This document shows positions 1-12,000 of a DNA stretch of 64,000 nucleotides, piece by piece. Within the stretch, counting starts at the first letter, position 1. The number at the start of each line of letters is the position of its first letter. The stretch is taken from contig JACTVC010000001.1 of assembly GCA_018417955.1 (NCBI GenBank), forward strand, positions 744,001-808,000, read 5' to 3'. The translations under genes were made by a program, and so were the position numbers. Source of the DNA: Laccaria trichodermophora. Lineage: Eukaryota > Basidiomycota > Agaricomycetes > Agaricales > Hydnangiaceae. Under the pieces are notes generated by a model. It was not told the origin of the DNA. It ran no database searches and saw only the letters and a list, made by a program, of their open reading frames with translations.

Positions 1-211
1 ATTGTCTAATAAATGTTTTCCCTCTGACGAACAGGAGTCCTCGTCTGATAGTCTTGGAAAAAGCAAAGCGGACTTCATAGGACGTAAAGCGTTGCTTCTG
101 ACGCGAAGCTGAGCATAGGCGTGAGCTTTGAGCCTTGTGATCAAGGTACAACTTTTTCAAAAGGGTTGGCTCAAACAAAACTTGGATCAATGGACAACAG
201 CGTACATGAAT
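1..211. other. left edge, no gene recognised
   Basis: Only very short open frames occur here and none has a convincing start, splice pattern or family resemblance. It lies downstream of the minus-strand gene ending at 212 and probably holds its 3' UTR. Confidence 0.4.
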
Positions 212-1173
212 CTAGCCGTTGGCCTCACGACTGACATGTTTCGACGTAGAAGGACGCCGGCTTGGTCGAGTATCAGGACGGATAGGCGTACTCGCAGACT
301 GTCCATTTGATGATTCACGCATGGATCGGCTGGACTTGTCTTTTATCACGATGGGTACAGCATTTCGCGAATCCAAGACGTTCTGGCGAGCGAGTCCGTT
401 TGAACCTGCAATCGCCAAGTTATATATGATCCCATCTTCAATAACCTAGCAGGCGTACCTTCCAAGAGCTTTGCATCTGCCTCACGGTGACAGCTCTGCA
501 TCAATGCCGTGTAGCGTTTGACTTCCCACTTCATCTGTGATGCTCGAGCGAGGTTTCCCTGTGAAATGGCCCACTTTCTTTCCTCCTTGTAACGGCGACG
601 CTCGCTGTCAGCCAAGGACGCGCGCGCTCGCAGCGTGGCCACCTCTCGTTCAAGGGGAGTCATGGATGACCTGGGGCCAATCAACTCAGAGTTTGAGTCG
701 ACGGAAGTTATGTCCGAGATGAACACTTGCTGTGGTTCATGGTTGGTCTCGACGCTTCCTCCTTGAACACTGGGTCGGAATTGGACCTGACGGGGACGCT
801 TTTTCTCGCGATTGATACGGGCGTTGGGCGCGTGTGTTGTCCGTTTGCGTCGATCTGAATCGGGTGTGCTGTCGAAATGCTGGGAGAGGAAATCGGTGCA
901 CAGCAGACCAACAACAACGCCGAGAATAGTAGTGGCACATCTTGTGATGTCTGAGGCGACGTTAAACTCAACGAAGAGCTTTGCAGCGATGGCCAAGGCA
1001 ACTGGGATACCGAATGCTGAGCTTTTAACGGCATAATGAAGGGCAACACCTTGCCATAGACCACTGAGAATAAAATCTTTGACAGAGGGTTCGTTTGATC
1101 TGCTAATAGTGTCCAAAAGGATGCGTGCTCCCAAGCCAATAAGAAGAGCAGGCGCTGTTGCGATGATGGTCAT
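212..1173 (-). CDS. hypothetical membrane/coiled-coil protein, two exons
   Basis: Exons 1173..459 and 405..212, with a 53-nt GT-AG intron, give 302 residues. I chose the ATG at 1173; the frame runs upstream to a GTG, but no ATG is there. The first 25 residues are hydrophobic (MTIIATAPALLIGLG) and a second hydrophobic stretch lies near residues 70-95 (ILGVVVGLLC), so two membrane segments are likely. The middle is basic and polar, followed by a long amphipathic helix rich in Arg, Glu and Ala (LEREVATLRARASLADSERR), then a Ser/Arg-rich tail. No catalytic motif is visible. The helix resembles regions seen in basidiomycete proteins of unknown function, from memory only. It ends 53 nt from the SLU7 stop on the same strand. 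Confidence 0.6.
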
Positions 1174-1226
1174 AAGGAGGAAACAAACCACCCAAGTCAC
1201 GTGTTACATAAACATTTAACTATTTA

Positions 1227-3177
1227 TTAATTTTCGTCAACATAATTCGCCATTGGGTCTTCTGCCATCCGACGGGTCATCCTGTACGCCTCTGCAGAAA
1301 TGATTTCAATTTGTATATCACTTCCAAAAAAATTAGACACCAACCGAGTTCTTCCTCCGTCACATCATGACTTCCGACCTCCACTCCACCTTTTTGCTTC
1401 TTCCCCGACCTATCGTCCATGTCCTTTCCCCCTCGTTCCTTCCTCTTCTTTTCCTCGCGAACCGCCTTTGCTAATCGCTCGTCGTCAAGTTTAACTTCAC
1501 CTTCCCCGATGCGTCTCTTTGAGTAGTTTTGATCTACTTTCTCACTCCGCTGCGTCTGGGGTTCATCTTTCGGCGGTTCGTGTGCCGCTGGTTGAGGAGC
1601 AGAGGCAAGCAAATGTTGGGCACTTGAGGCTTCGGCCGCATCAATACCCGCTTGGCCAGAACAATACGAGATGTGAATGTTTGAGTGGCAACAGGCATAA
1701 CCCCACGCCCCGTCAGAGGAGTTGTACCATGATCCCCACACAGCAGTGTGGTTGTTGATATATACTATTGGGCAAGATTCAGAATTTTAGAGGGATATGT
1801 GTTCCAAAAAAGTCTTACCGTCCTCGGGGTACTTGGATTTAGCTTTTGCCCGTTCGCGGCCTTTGATGACCTGACCAGTCCTTGAATATTCAACATAGTC
1901 TTCAGTCTGTCCCTGCCGGAGTTCCTTTGGCGCAGTGTCCAAATATTCAGCGCCGCCATACTTCGCAAGAATGCTGGTCTTGGTCGTATCTTTCAATTCC
2001 TCCTTCTTCTGCCTGAACTCATAATGAAGAAGTTCGCCCTGTGTTGGGTTTGCATTCAAATGAACGTCATTCCCGCGTGCAGCCGCTTGCCACGCAAATA
2101 ATTGAAGTTGTTGAACCTCAGGCGCTTCTCCGGAATAACGGAAGAAATTGTCGCCAGCAAAACGCGCCTATAACTTCATTCACATTCGAGCTTCGCTACC
2201 AATAATATGTTGAATACCCACCTCTTCTGCAGGAATGTTTTTGAGAGGAGCATCACGCATTGACCGGGTCTTTGGGTCATAATAAGCACTCTCTGGATCC
2301 AGGTTGATCAGGTATTTTGCAGTGTCCTCGCGTATACGCAGATTTCTGACAGTTATTCGAGTTTTGGCGTCCAACTTTTGTCCAACAGCGTCCGCCGCAT
2401 CAGCATATTTGTCTTCATCCGCATCCTCATCCTCGCTCGACCCAAAATCTGCGTCTGCCTCCTTCACGTCTGATTTGCTAGCCTTCGCAACCTTTCGAAC
2501 TGCAGCCAAGTCCGTTGTCGTTTGATTGTCAATCTCTTCCTCTCGCATCTTTTGCCTTGCTGCCTCAACAGCGGCGTATTCATCGTACACACGCTTGTGT
2601 TCGGCAGCGTCATAGCCATTCCACCGATCTCGTTTTGCATCATATCCCGTGGCCACTTCCTGTATGATCTCGTCTGCCTGGATGTCTTTGTTTGTGAACT
2701 TTGCGCCTTTCTTCCTTGGTCGTTCTAAACAATCTTGCTTCTTGTGCGTCAACGCACCGCAATTCTCGCATGCGCCCTTTCTATATTTCTTCGCAGCGGG
2801 ACCAGCTTTTGCCCCCCTATCATACCAATTGTCGAGCTTGTTCGATGAATTGTCGTAGTCAGGTCGTCTTTGATGATTCAATGACGGAGCACCGGTGTCG
2901 AGGTACCATGGGGCTTGCGAGATATACTCTGCACAGACAGAAATCAGTTTCGACTCGCTATGAGAATGCTGTAAATTCTTACTCACGAGGAATATGAGGG
3001 TTTATGGGCCGCCCTTCTTCATCGAGGGCTGCTGGAGCTGTCCCAGCTTTTCGGGCGGCGTCGAGGTCTTTCTGCCGCCTAAACTCTTCCCGCGAAAGTT
3101 TTCCTACAGCTGTTGATATAATTTCAGTATCGTGGATAACCGTTCACGGACCCGACCTGACCTGAAGACGAAGCCAT
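1227..3177 (-). CDS. SLU7: pre-mRNA-splicing factor SLU7
   Basis: Six exons: 3177..3162, 3103..2987, 2928..2222, 2167..1819, 1764..1345 and 1291..1227; 557 residues. SLU7 acts in the second catalytic step of splicing, in 3' splice-site choice. The family signature is complete: [28 protein letters not shown], then a CCHC zinc knuckle starting [14 protein letters not shown], the [12 protein letters not shown] block, and the later [11 protein letters not shown] and [14 protein letters not shown] motifs. The tail is Lys/Glu rich and ends near [17 protein letters not shown]. Exon 2 has two possible acceptors 6 nt apart (CAGCTGTAG), which would add or drop two codons. Length is close to other fungal SLU7 proteins. 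Identity is secure; the exact acceptor of exon 2 is not. Confidence 0.93.
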
Positions 3178-3269
3178 TTCAATTCTCAATGAGGTCGTCG
3201 ATTCACAAGTCAGTGTGTAATAATTGCTTTATTTGTCAGTGTTTCATTTAGACGCCTACGACTCCTAAT

Positions 3270-5921
3270 CTATAACCATCCTCGGATTTTCGAAGCTTGC
3301 TGCAAAACATTATCCAAAGAGCGCTCTTCCGCCAAAACCTTTCTTCCCTCCTCCTCGTCCATGCTTACATACACCTTCCATTTCTCGAGAGCCTCATGCT
3401 CCACACTCAGCGCATGCACAATGTTGGACAGGTAATCGAGATCAGAGGCCAACTGAGCGGCACCAGCGATCGAGAGAAAAGTAATGGAGGGTAGCACCTC
3501 CTTAGTGAGATAATCAAGGTATGTGTGACCGAGAGACACAAGCCATGCTGAAGAAACCGTCTCAGGGTCGAGGGTGATTGGCTTGACGAAAGCCACCGAG
3601 GAGCGGCGTCGTGAGGATTGACTTGGTGTGTCTGGAGGTGGCTCGGAGAGCGTCTTCAGCAACTCGGATTCCACGTTCGGCAATGTTTGGAGAGAAAATG
3701 CAAGAGCGTTATCATATGCATAAACTTCAAATAGACGGGGGAGATTGAGAAGTCCTTCGGCGACCCTTTGTACAGTGTCACTGGGTGACAAAGAAAAAGT
3801 TGGCACATGTAGATCGCTTGCCGAATTGGTAAGCTTCAGGTCTCCAGGCGAGCCCCATACTGGTGATGAGGCATAGGTGGCAAGGTGTTGGCGCAAAGGT
3901 GATAAAATTGTCTTTTGCATTGATGCTTGACACGTCTGTGCGAAAGTAGAAAGGGACATTCGAGCGCTGGCTAGCAAAACCTCAAGACCGGCGGCTGCAG
4001 AATTATGAGCACGCAAAGTAGCAGAGTGGGGCACAGCAGAGAGTGGGGAATAGGCATCGTTGCTGATGTTAGTCAGTAACGCATTCAGTTCGGCAGAATT
4101 TAGCGTAGATTGCTCCAGTAGTTGGCTTTCTCCCCGAGTGACAGCGATGATGAAATTCTGCGGGTCAGCGCGAGCCAACCGAAAGTGAGCGGCAACCTCG
4201 ACAAGATACGACCGCAATTTTGTTTCGAATGTCGCCATACGTTCAGATACGGCTCGAGCGGAGGCAAGCAAGTGAAGGGAAAGCTGGATGTTGGACCAAT
4301 CTTGGGCCGTGTAGTCTAGATCTGAGAGTTCGCCAACAGAGATGGAGCTCTGGACAAGGGAAGATGAGCCAGAACTTTCCATTCGTACATCCGCCGTCCA
4401 CATGTCGATAAAGGATTGAAAAAACCCATCTAATGCATGCAATAGTCCTATCACACCATAACCATGGGTGAACGCCTCACATCTTGACATACTTCCTTCT
4501 GCGACGCCGAAGATGTCGATTGCCCTCTCTCTAAATAACCTCGGCCGATCAATATCCTGGACTCTCTCCCGCGTGTCATTGGTAATAATCTCTCGAAGAG
4601 ACTGCTCCAAAAACCGTTGCTCCAACGAACCATAGTCAATTTGAGCGTTAAGGAAAGGTTGAAAGAGTTCCTGGTCCCACTCCATCGCATCTACTTCTCC
4701 TCCTGTAGGGGTTGGAACACCTCGTTCGCTTGGTGGGATCCTGCTTGGATCTGGCCGCCAGGATATTGATAATCTACTAGACCGTCTCCGAACGTGCGTA
4801 GCCGGACGTTCGATCCTACTGAAACGGGGTTGGGTCGTAGAAGCAGCAGATGATTCGACCTTGTCCATGACCTTTTCCACGCCAGTGGCAAACTCCTCCG
4901 TTGCACGCAAGAGCGAAATTAGGAAAGCCAAACTTGTTTCGCCGTGGTGAGAGTTGTAGGAAGAGAGTCGTTGGGCAAAAGTCGGTTGGAGTGACGAGAG
5001 CGTAGATGTAATAAACTGTGAGAGCGTAATGGCTGGATCGGGGAAAATGGAAGATATAGGCGTCCGTTCGGCATTCAGCAATAATGCAAAGTTCGAATAG
5101 AATTTTTGAAGGAACTCGACGAAGGGCTGGGCAAGGGCTCCGGGTGGCTGAGAGGACGTAGGTTCACAGTCCGTGAGCAGTGCATTCTGCCACATAGAAA
5201 CAATGGACGATCGCCGGGATGCGTTATAATAGTTCCGAAATTCAGACTCTCGTTGAATGACGGAGAAGATTGAGAAGTAATCCCGACACGCGACGATATC
5301 CTGGGTATTGATAGACGACACCAAAGCGGAGCTCAGGGAGGCTTCAAGTTGATTCTGAAGATTGACCATAAGCGTACGACGAGGATCATATTCTGGCGTG
5401 TTCTGGAAAACAACCATACTTCTACTTGCCTCCGAAAGCCTCGCAGCAGCCTTCGCATAACTTTTCTCCAAAATGAGGGAAGTGACTTCGACTTCAAGCG
5501 TGCTCCAGCTCTCTGCCTCTCGCAGGACCTCTCTGGAAGCCTCCATATGGCCTTTTATGATGTCAAGATCGTGCAAGTCGTCCAAAGCTATGTTGGTTTC
5601 TGCTGGAACAGCTTCCTTGGACCTCAATAGAACATCCGCCAACGCCGTTTGCAAAGTCAATGCACCATCCTTCATAAAGTGGAGGTCATATGCAAGCCTT
5701 GGGATACCGCGCGAGACATCTTCAATGATTCGTTCTAGCTGTGCCGACGTATCTTCACAAGCAATGTCGAGAGTGGTGAGAAGTTGAGTGATGTGATGGT
5801 CGAGCTCGACGAGGTCAACGGTTTCATCTGAATCGTCAGAAACGCTTAACGTGTCATTTATCCACGAGATCACGTCCTCGTACTGTTCCAGAGATTCACA
5901 AAGTTGTTTCGTGGAAGCCAT
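3270..5921 (-). CDS. COG7: conserved oligomeric Golgi complex subunit 7
   Basis: A single uninterrupted frame of 883 codons, striking in a window where almost all genes are split. COG7 belongs to lobe B of the COG tethering complex, which holds retrograde intra-Golgi vesicles at the membrane. The N-terminus (VISWINDTL, then a helical heptad-like region) and the whole helix-rich body match the family, which lacks catalytic motifs. It is somewhat longer than the animal protein (about 770 residues); the extra length is mostly Ser/Pro/Arg-rich loops around residues 360-410. The start is the first ATG of the frame. It lies between SLU7 and the SNAPC3-like gene, all on the minus strand, with spacers under 100 nt. 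Confidence 0.88.
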   Translation of the reverse strand: MASTKQLCESLEQYEDVISWINDTLSVSDDSDETVDLVELDHHITQLLTTLDIACEDTSAQLERIIEDVSRGIPRLAYDLHFMKDGALTLQTALADVLLRSKEAVPAETNIALDDLHDLDIIKGHMEASREVLREAESWSTLEVEVTSLILEKSYAKAAARLSEASRSMVVFQNTPEYDPRRTLMVNLQNQLEASLSSALVSSINTQDIVACRDYFSIFSVIQRESEFRNYYNASRRSSIVSMWQNALLTDCEPTSSQPPGALAQPFVEFLQKFYSNFALLLNAERTPISSIFPDPAITLSQFITSTLSSLQPTFAQRLSSYNSHHGETSLAFLISLLRATEEFATGVEKVMDKVESSAASTTQPRFSRIERPATHVRRRSSRLSISWRPDPSRIPPSERGVPTPTGGEVDAMEWDQELFQPFLNAQIDYGSLEQRFLEQSLREIITNDTRERVQDIDRPRLFRERAIDIFGVAEGSMSRCEAFTHGYGVIGLLHALDGFFQSFIDMWTADVRMESSGSSSLVQSSISVGELSDLDYTAQDWSNIQLSLHLLASARAVSERMATFETKLRSYLVEVAAHFRLARADPQNFIIAVTRGESQLLEQSTLNSAELNALLTNISNDAYSPLSAVPHSATLRAHNSAAAGLEVLLASARMSLSTFAQTCQASMQKTILSPLRQHLATYASSPVWGSPGDLKLTNSASDLHVPTFSLSPSDTVQRVAEGLLNLPRLFEVYAYDNALAFSLQTLPNVESELLKTLSEPPPDTPSQSSRRRSSVAFVKPITLDPETVSSAWLVSLGHTYLDYLTKEVLPSITFLSIAGAAQLASDLDYLSNIVHALSVEHEALEKWKVYVSMDEEEGRKVLAEERSLDNVLQQASKIRGWL

Positions 5922-5989
5922 GAAAGATAAACATTTCCTCGGCCAAAGTAAAGTTGTTTGGTAAGGGCGTGAGATAACTAGTATAAGAT

Positions 5990-7386
5990 CTAGGGCAATC
6001 GGACAACGACAACCCCTGCCTCCAAAGGATCACCCATATTTCTCCAACATGGTCCGCACATCATACATGGACTTTCACCCAATCTGATATCTCCGACGAT
6101 GGACCATACCGCAGGTACTTTACCGCAAGCACGGCAGAGATCAAGAAGTGGAGGGATGATCTGTAAGGTCAAGGGGTAGCCAGATGAGGGATCCGACGAA
6201 TGGCGGAGTCTGGATTGTTATAAACTTAAGAGAGAGATAAACAAAATGATGATTCACCCCACCTGATCTGGTCGAAGACGATAAAATGATCACAACCTCC
6301 TTTATGAAGTAACCAGTACGGCTCGTTCACTCGTATAGAAAGAGAAGATAACTGTGTTTCTTGCACCGTCGTTGAGCCTTTTAAAATGGAAGATGACCTT
6401 CCAGTTATCTTGTTCAAATGAGCCAGGAGCTTACTGAGTCTGGTCAGTCAGGTAAACATGAGGGAGCAGACCACTAACTCTGCATAATCTTCTTGATCTG
6501 GACTCCCATCGCCATATGCATAGTTTTCAATGCAGATAACGCAACCATTCCCTGATGCAGATATTGGCTCAACTCCACCCGGAGCATGGGAGTTGGAAGT
6601 GCACGGGATGACCTTTAGGAGGTCGTGAAGGGTCTGAGACGACAACAACGCGTGCTGGGATGAACGATGCACATAACTAGGGCCCCAGGAAACCCTTGTG
6701 TAAACCGAAACAGTCAGAAATGCTTGGTGCGGATTGTCATCGACAGCCGATGACTGTGAAAGTTTCTGTACTAAGGAGATTTATCAGTTAACTATTGATG
6801 ACACCGGGGTGACGACGAACAACTCGCTCCAACACGTTGTAATCCGAATTTTTAGGTGTTCTCATAAATATCACAGCATCTGTTTGCAGTCTGTTTGAAA
6901 ATTAAACTTAAGTCGGTCCTGTTTAGCATTAACGAACCTCCAACTGGTGAGCTTGGAAGAATCGAAATTTTTTTGCAACGTTGCCACCTCTGGCAGCAGA
7001 CTGTCTGGATCAGGGAAGTTGGACCTGCGCGTCCTAATCGACTTTGAAGCAGCAGAATGCAGAGCACCTATCGTTTGTTCGTGATTTTTGAGGATGTGGG
7101 CGGACAGCGTAGGATTGTCCCATATGTCGTAAAGTGCGCTTCTAACATCATCTACGCTGCTAGCCATCAGCTCAGGAAGACATTGTCGCTCTAATAAACT
7201 CAGTAACCTGCACTCTTTTTCTACAGAACTTTTTTCTTGTTCTGGTTCGAGGGGGTGGGAGTCGAAATGAGCGGCAGACTCGAGAAAAGCTGCGATGTCA
7301 ACTGGCTCAGACGCTGGGCCAAAGAGGGATTCGATGGAGTGAGCAAGTCCAGCGTTCATATTGAGAGGAATGTTGTCACGTGCCAT
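5990..7386 (-). CDS. snRNA-activating protein complex subunit 3 (SNAPC3-like)
   Basis: Five exons: 7386..6938, 6890..about 6817, 6770..6479, 6439..6263 and 6209..5990; 403 residues. SNAPc subunit 3 (SNAP50) binds the proximal sequence element of snRNA promoters. The C-terminal signature is clear: PYWLLHKGGCDHFIVFDQIR, then a zinc-binding tail with CRACG, GDIRLGESPCMMCGPC and GDPLEAGVVVVRL. An earlier segment (VYTRVSWGP, ALLSSQTLHDLLKVIPC) matches the domain start. The end of exon 2 is ambiguous: three phase-1 donors (after 6817, 6814 and 6805) keep frame, and I prefer the one leaving a 46-nt intron. The first 150 residues are not recognisable. The start ATG was taken because the frame upstream offers only a GTG. 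Confidence 0.82.
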
Positions 7387-7554
7387 TTCACACTTGGTCT
7401 GTGCACGCACTTATTGACTAAAAATACATCAATCCATAAATAACTCAGACATTCACAATGCCTTAAATACCTCTTTGGCGGTTGACATCCAGCAGTTCCC
7501 GCTTTCTTCTTTTCCTTGACGAGTTGTCTCTATCTATACGTTCTTTTAATTCAA
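7387..7554. promoter_or_regulatory. shared divergent promoter region
   Basis: This 168-nt gap separates the ATG of the SNAPC3-like gene (minus) from the ATG of the secreted repeat protein (plus). Both promoters and both 5' UTRs must fit here or overlap. I saw no confident factor site. The call rests on geometry alone. Confidence 0.4.
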
Positions 7555-8901
7555 ATGCGTCAATCCCTCCTTCGTGTCTTTCCTTTGAGCCTCGCTCTCG
7601 GCGCCTACGCCCTTGCTGCACCCGCCATGGTCAAGGAGGCTTCTCCTGCTTTTCCGGTACGCATATCATCACCTTTGACGTGTTCAATCATTCATCGACT
7701 GCCTTAGAACAAACATCGCCGAGCTTATTATAACTCCTATCAGCCCTATGGCGATTCTAGCTTCAGCTCTTCATCTGAAAGCAACTCGAACACTGGTGCC
7801 GCGGAGAACTTGAACCTAGTGAACGCCAATCTTGGGCTCGGTGCCGTTTCCGGCCTTGCTAGTGCTCTCAACGCCGCGGACTTGCTTGGGTTATCTAGCT
7901 GCGGAAGTGCTTCTTCTAACGTTGCAAATCAGAACGAAGTGGCTGTCGCCACTGAAACTAGCGAGAACATCTACGGCGGGACCAACACTAATGCTGGCGG
8001 TCATACCAGCACCAACGTCCATCAAGTCAATACGAACACCAATGCCGAGGCGAACGTTTACGGCGGGACCAACGCGAATGCTGGCGGCCATACCAACACC
8101 AACACGGTCCATCAAGTCAATACGAACACTAATGCCGAGACCCACGCGAACATCCATGGCAACACAATCGTAGCATCCAACGTGAACGCCAACACCCATG
8201 CTGGCGCAGACTCGGCTGCAACTACCCATCAGCATGTCACTGCAGGCCTCGGCTCAACTTCCTCTGCTTCTCACGAGGCCAGCGCGGGAGCAGGCGCTAC
8301 TGTCCATGCCGTGAACGCAGCACCTGCTGTCGTCTCTCACCAGGTTGGCGCGGGAGGAGCCGCTGTCACTCACACTGGCTTTGCCGCAGGACTCGGAGCC
8401 GTCCTTTCTCAAGGCCTAGTGGGCTTCTCTGCACCAGCTGTTGCCTCTGGCGCTGAAGGAACCGTTGTCTCTCATCAAGCTGGCGCTGGAACTGCTGTCT
8501 ATCATCAAGGCGGCGCGAGCTCCGGAGCAGCTGCCACTGTCGGGGACCAAGCCAACGCAGGGCTCGGCGTCACTAATCAAGCGATCGCAGGACTAGCAGC
8601 GAGTTCTCATCATGTCATCGGCGCGGGAGGATCGGCTGTCTCCCATCCTGCCGGCACAAGCGCGGAAGTAGCTACCGCTCTGTTGGCTGGCGGTGTCGCC
8701 GGTGTCGGAGGAGCCGCTATTTCTCATCAAGGCGTGGCCACGGGAGCAGCTGCCGCTGTACAGAATCAAGCCGGTGGGGGTGTTGGTGCTGGTTTAGCAG
8801 CTGTCTCTCAGGTTGGCACAGGAGGAGCCGCTGTATCCCAGGCCGGAGCGGGTGTGGGGCTAGCTAACCAAGTCAAAGCGGGTCTTGGTGGCTCAATCTA
8901 A
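7555..8901 (+). CDS. secreted Ala/Gly/His-rich repeat protein
   Basis: Exons 7555..7656 and 7708..8901; 431 residues. The N-terminus is a classic signal peptide (MRQSLLRVFPLSLALGAYALAAPA). Shortly after it is a basic NKHRR site of the kind cut by Kex2-type proteases. The mature part is low complexity. A Ser/Asn-rich lead is followed by two near-identical units of about 29 residues around NVYGGTNANAGGHTNTN and VHQVNTNTNAE (about 7965-8145), then degenerate repeats built on SHQxGAG and AGLG. Cysteine is nearly absent, with one at most in the mature region, and there is no enzymatic motif. Composition suggests a structural or cell-wall/extracellular role, which is inference. GC content is higher than in neighbours because of Ala/Gly codons. 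Confidence 0.8.
7965..8145 (+). repeat. tandem coding repeat, two units
   Basis: Two successive units inside the secreted repeat protein share the DNA core taatgctggcggtcatacca (with single-base variants) and the phrase catcaagtcaatacgaacac. Each unit is about 85-90 nt. The unit edges are approximate. Confidence 0.65.
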
Positions 8902-9046
8902 CACTGCCCAAGGTTCGCAGCAGCCAGCAGCCAACTCTGAGGAAGGGCACTCGATACGTAATACAATAATCTCCCATAGTATATTCAATATTGTTTCGTG
9001 CATTTTAAGGGAGTGATGAAATGCATGTGTACACCGAATATGTTCA

Positions 9047-12000
9047 TCACAAACCGCTCAAACCCGTAATATATACATCCCACTCATCAACACTAAAACC
9101 GAATATAAACAACAAATCAGATAGCTAAGGACGGAAACGTACCTGAAGCCCGTGGGCGCATTCAACCACAAGGACAGTAATTTGTCGTCCACGTTGGGCA
9201 AGGTAGATTCCTCAATGGGTGCAATGGAAGCTGACTGAGGCCCAGTGCCGAATCCTGCTTCAGCCAACGATTGATTTCCGAGAACGTCGTGAGCCGACTT
9301 CAAGGGGTAGCTAGGCATTTGCGCGGGCAAGAAGTTGCTTAAATCCCAGTTGTGAGCGACTACTGGGTCTTGCGTCTTACGTTGATCGAATGGGAAATTT
9401 ACTTGTGATGTCGGTAAGACACTAGAAATCGACGGAACAGAAACCATTGGTATTGCAGATGCAGGTGGTGTGTTGGACGTATCATAACCTCGTTTGTGCG
9501 CCACTGTCGATCTCTGAACCGGACCATCACGCATAGAGCCAAACTCGTTTAGTATATCCCTGCGAACAGAAAGTTGAAGACCAGCTTTGGGCGCTTTGTG
9601 ACTGCACGATGACTCACCGTAAACGACCTGGAATATGCCACCTTGTTATATCACTTGCTTCAACAAAGATCCGATACTACAACGGTATAAAAACGTGCCT
9701 TTTCTCACACTCTCTCAAGACGTTCATACATATCTGTACGTCGTTCATTTCGTTGGTCAAGCCATAACCAATGCCCGATTGCTTCCCACCCCATATATTG
9801 ATAAGCAGCACAATCGCAGATGCAAAAGCAGCCATCTAAGATACGCTTGTGAATGCAGTCAGTCAGACATTGCAAAGGTACTCAACTATGATATTAGGGT
9901 ACACAATTACTCCCCTTGTTAGAGCGATAGCCAGGAGCCGACTGCACGACCTAGCTGCATTCGTACAAATAGTAAGGGACGATAACGACAATGTCGATTT
10001 CTTGAGCAGGAAGGGCCTGTGGATTTGAATTTGTGTGTAATAGTACGATGCGTGGAGGGTTAATGATTGGTGGTAAAATGCGGTATTTTGTCTCGTGGGG
10101 TCCCATTGGACTACCCGGGGAATGTTAAGGTGCTCAGGATACTCAAAAGCGAAGGAGGAACGCACGATGAGGCGGCAGAGAATCCTTCCAGTTGTTCATG
10201 GCAGAATCTAATTCAGTAACAACTTGGCGTTCCCATTGATTTCCGGTAAGACCGGAAAGCAATTTGGATTTCTTGGTCGAGTATAGTGTCTTCAAGGAGA
10301 AGGCAAGTATCTCACACAGCTTGATGTGATACACAAATCCAGAGATGATGGACGGTTTTCCCAGAGGTTGCGTGAATGCCTGATTGGAATCTGTCGGCAT
10401 CCAATATTCATCATCACATTCGATCGGAAAATCGACATCGTAACTGTAAAGTCAAAAAATTAATTTTTGAAATCCGACTGACAGTGGGGTAAGCGTGCTT
10501 ACTCTCCTTCTTGAATTGCGCACGGCCTGCCAAGAAAGGAACTCATGAGCCGATCAATGGAAAGTAGGCACCTACAAGGAAAATGTATGGATTAATCAGG
10601 ATGGTTTGCAAGAAGAAAAAAGGGGGCTTACCAGAAAGCTCGTTTCCACATTTCATCGTCAGCCGTTGGTTTGTGACCCTTACCTTTACGTCGGTGTGCT
10701 CCCTTTTCTTGGACGTATCGTATTCCAAGACCCAAAAAGTGCCATGAAGCATGAGGCATAGACGTTCCGAGGAGGTAAAGAATTGCAAGCTGCGCAGAAC
10801 AACAACTATAGATATTAACAAAGAAGTAGATAGACTGGAAGCAAAGACTGACGCAATAATATTGGAGGTCATATATTGTTACCTTCTCCATTGAAGCCTT
10901 CCTGTGCATCGGAATCTGCGAAAAATAACACCAGCCACTCGATAACCCAGAAGCATCGCCGTCCAGAAATACTCTTGAATCTGTTGAATAGCGTGAGGCA
11001 ATAGCGCAGACCATGAGAACGGTCATCCCAAAGCCTGGATCCCAAAGATGTTGGGCATTTCCGAATGATTTTTCAAAGGTGGGGCGGTGAAGAACAGGCA
11101 TAAAGATGTTGAACTTGTCGAAGTATGTTAGAATCAAGGCTTGGAGTAGATCGTCTTCAGGAAACATGTAGAATAACCCTTCGCTGCGGGTGTAATCTTT
11201 TTCCCACTATAAAACCTTTGTATCAGAAATAAATTTGGGCAAATTTGTCAATTTCACCGGTCGGAGATCCCAGTATAGTGGCCTTCTCAAGGAGCTACCA
11301 ATGGAGGTCGTGGTTGTACCTGTGTGTTCACTCTTTATATTCGTTGCGTCTTTGGCAAACATAAAAAAGCTGGCAGGGATCTGAAACAAATTCCCCAATT
11401 GACGTAAGAGGGCGAAAGATGTACCTTGAACGGCCGAAAAACCGGTCTTCGACTGCCTCGACAGATAGTTGTTTCAGGTGCTCTGCAAGAAAAACATGCG
11501 AAAGATCCTCTTCGTCTTCATCATCGGATGACGATAGCGTTGTCAGTGTTGTGCGGGTCTGTGGCGAGGAAAAACGGAAGTTTCCAGGAGATGGTTCTGT
11601 GATGGACGACGTCTCATGAATGGGACTAATATCCCTATCAGAAGATACCTGAAAGAATTCTGTTCAGCTACATGTTAATTATATGGTGGAAAGGCGCCAA
11701 ACCGAGCGCAGCAGGCTTTGCATCTGTTCTAGCCGCAGTTCTAGGGTTCGGATATACCTTCAGCCATATGAGCCGACTTCAAGAGTTTTTTTAAAAATAA
11801 AAAAAATCTGACTCTTTTTGGGTATCTTTTTTCTTTGTGTAAAGTTCAAGTCAGCGTGGAAGGCAAGGACGTGATACACCTTACTACACCTTTTGTCGAG
11901 GGATGTCATGTGTGCATTCCACTTTAGATGAGATACAATTGGTGCAAGTGTTTCTAGGCATCTTCGCGCTGTCGCCTGTGAGACAAGATGGGTTATGCGT

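Noticed and set aside
7965..8145. CRISPR-like repeat array
   Set aside because: Repeats are in frame, coding and contiguous, in a eukaryotic gene; no spacer structure.
7891..8235. 114-codon minus-strand Val/Gly-rich frame
   Set aside because: Antisense of the secreted protein's repeats.
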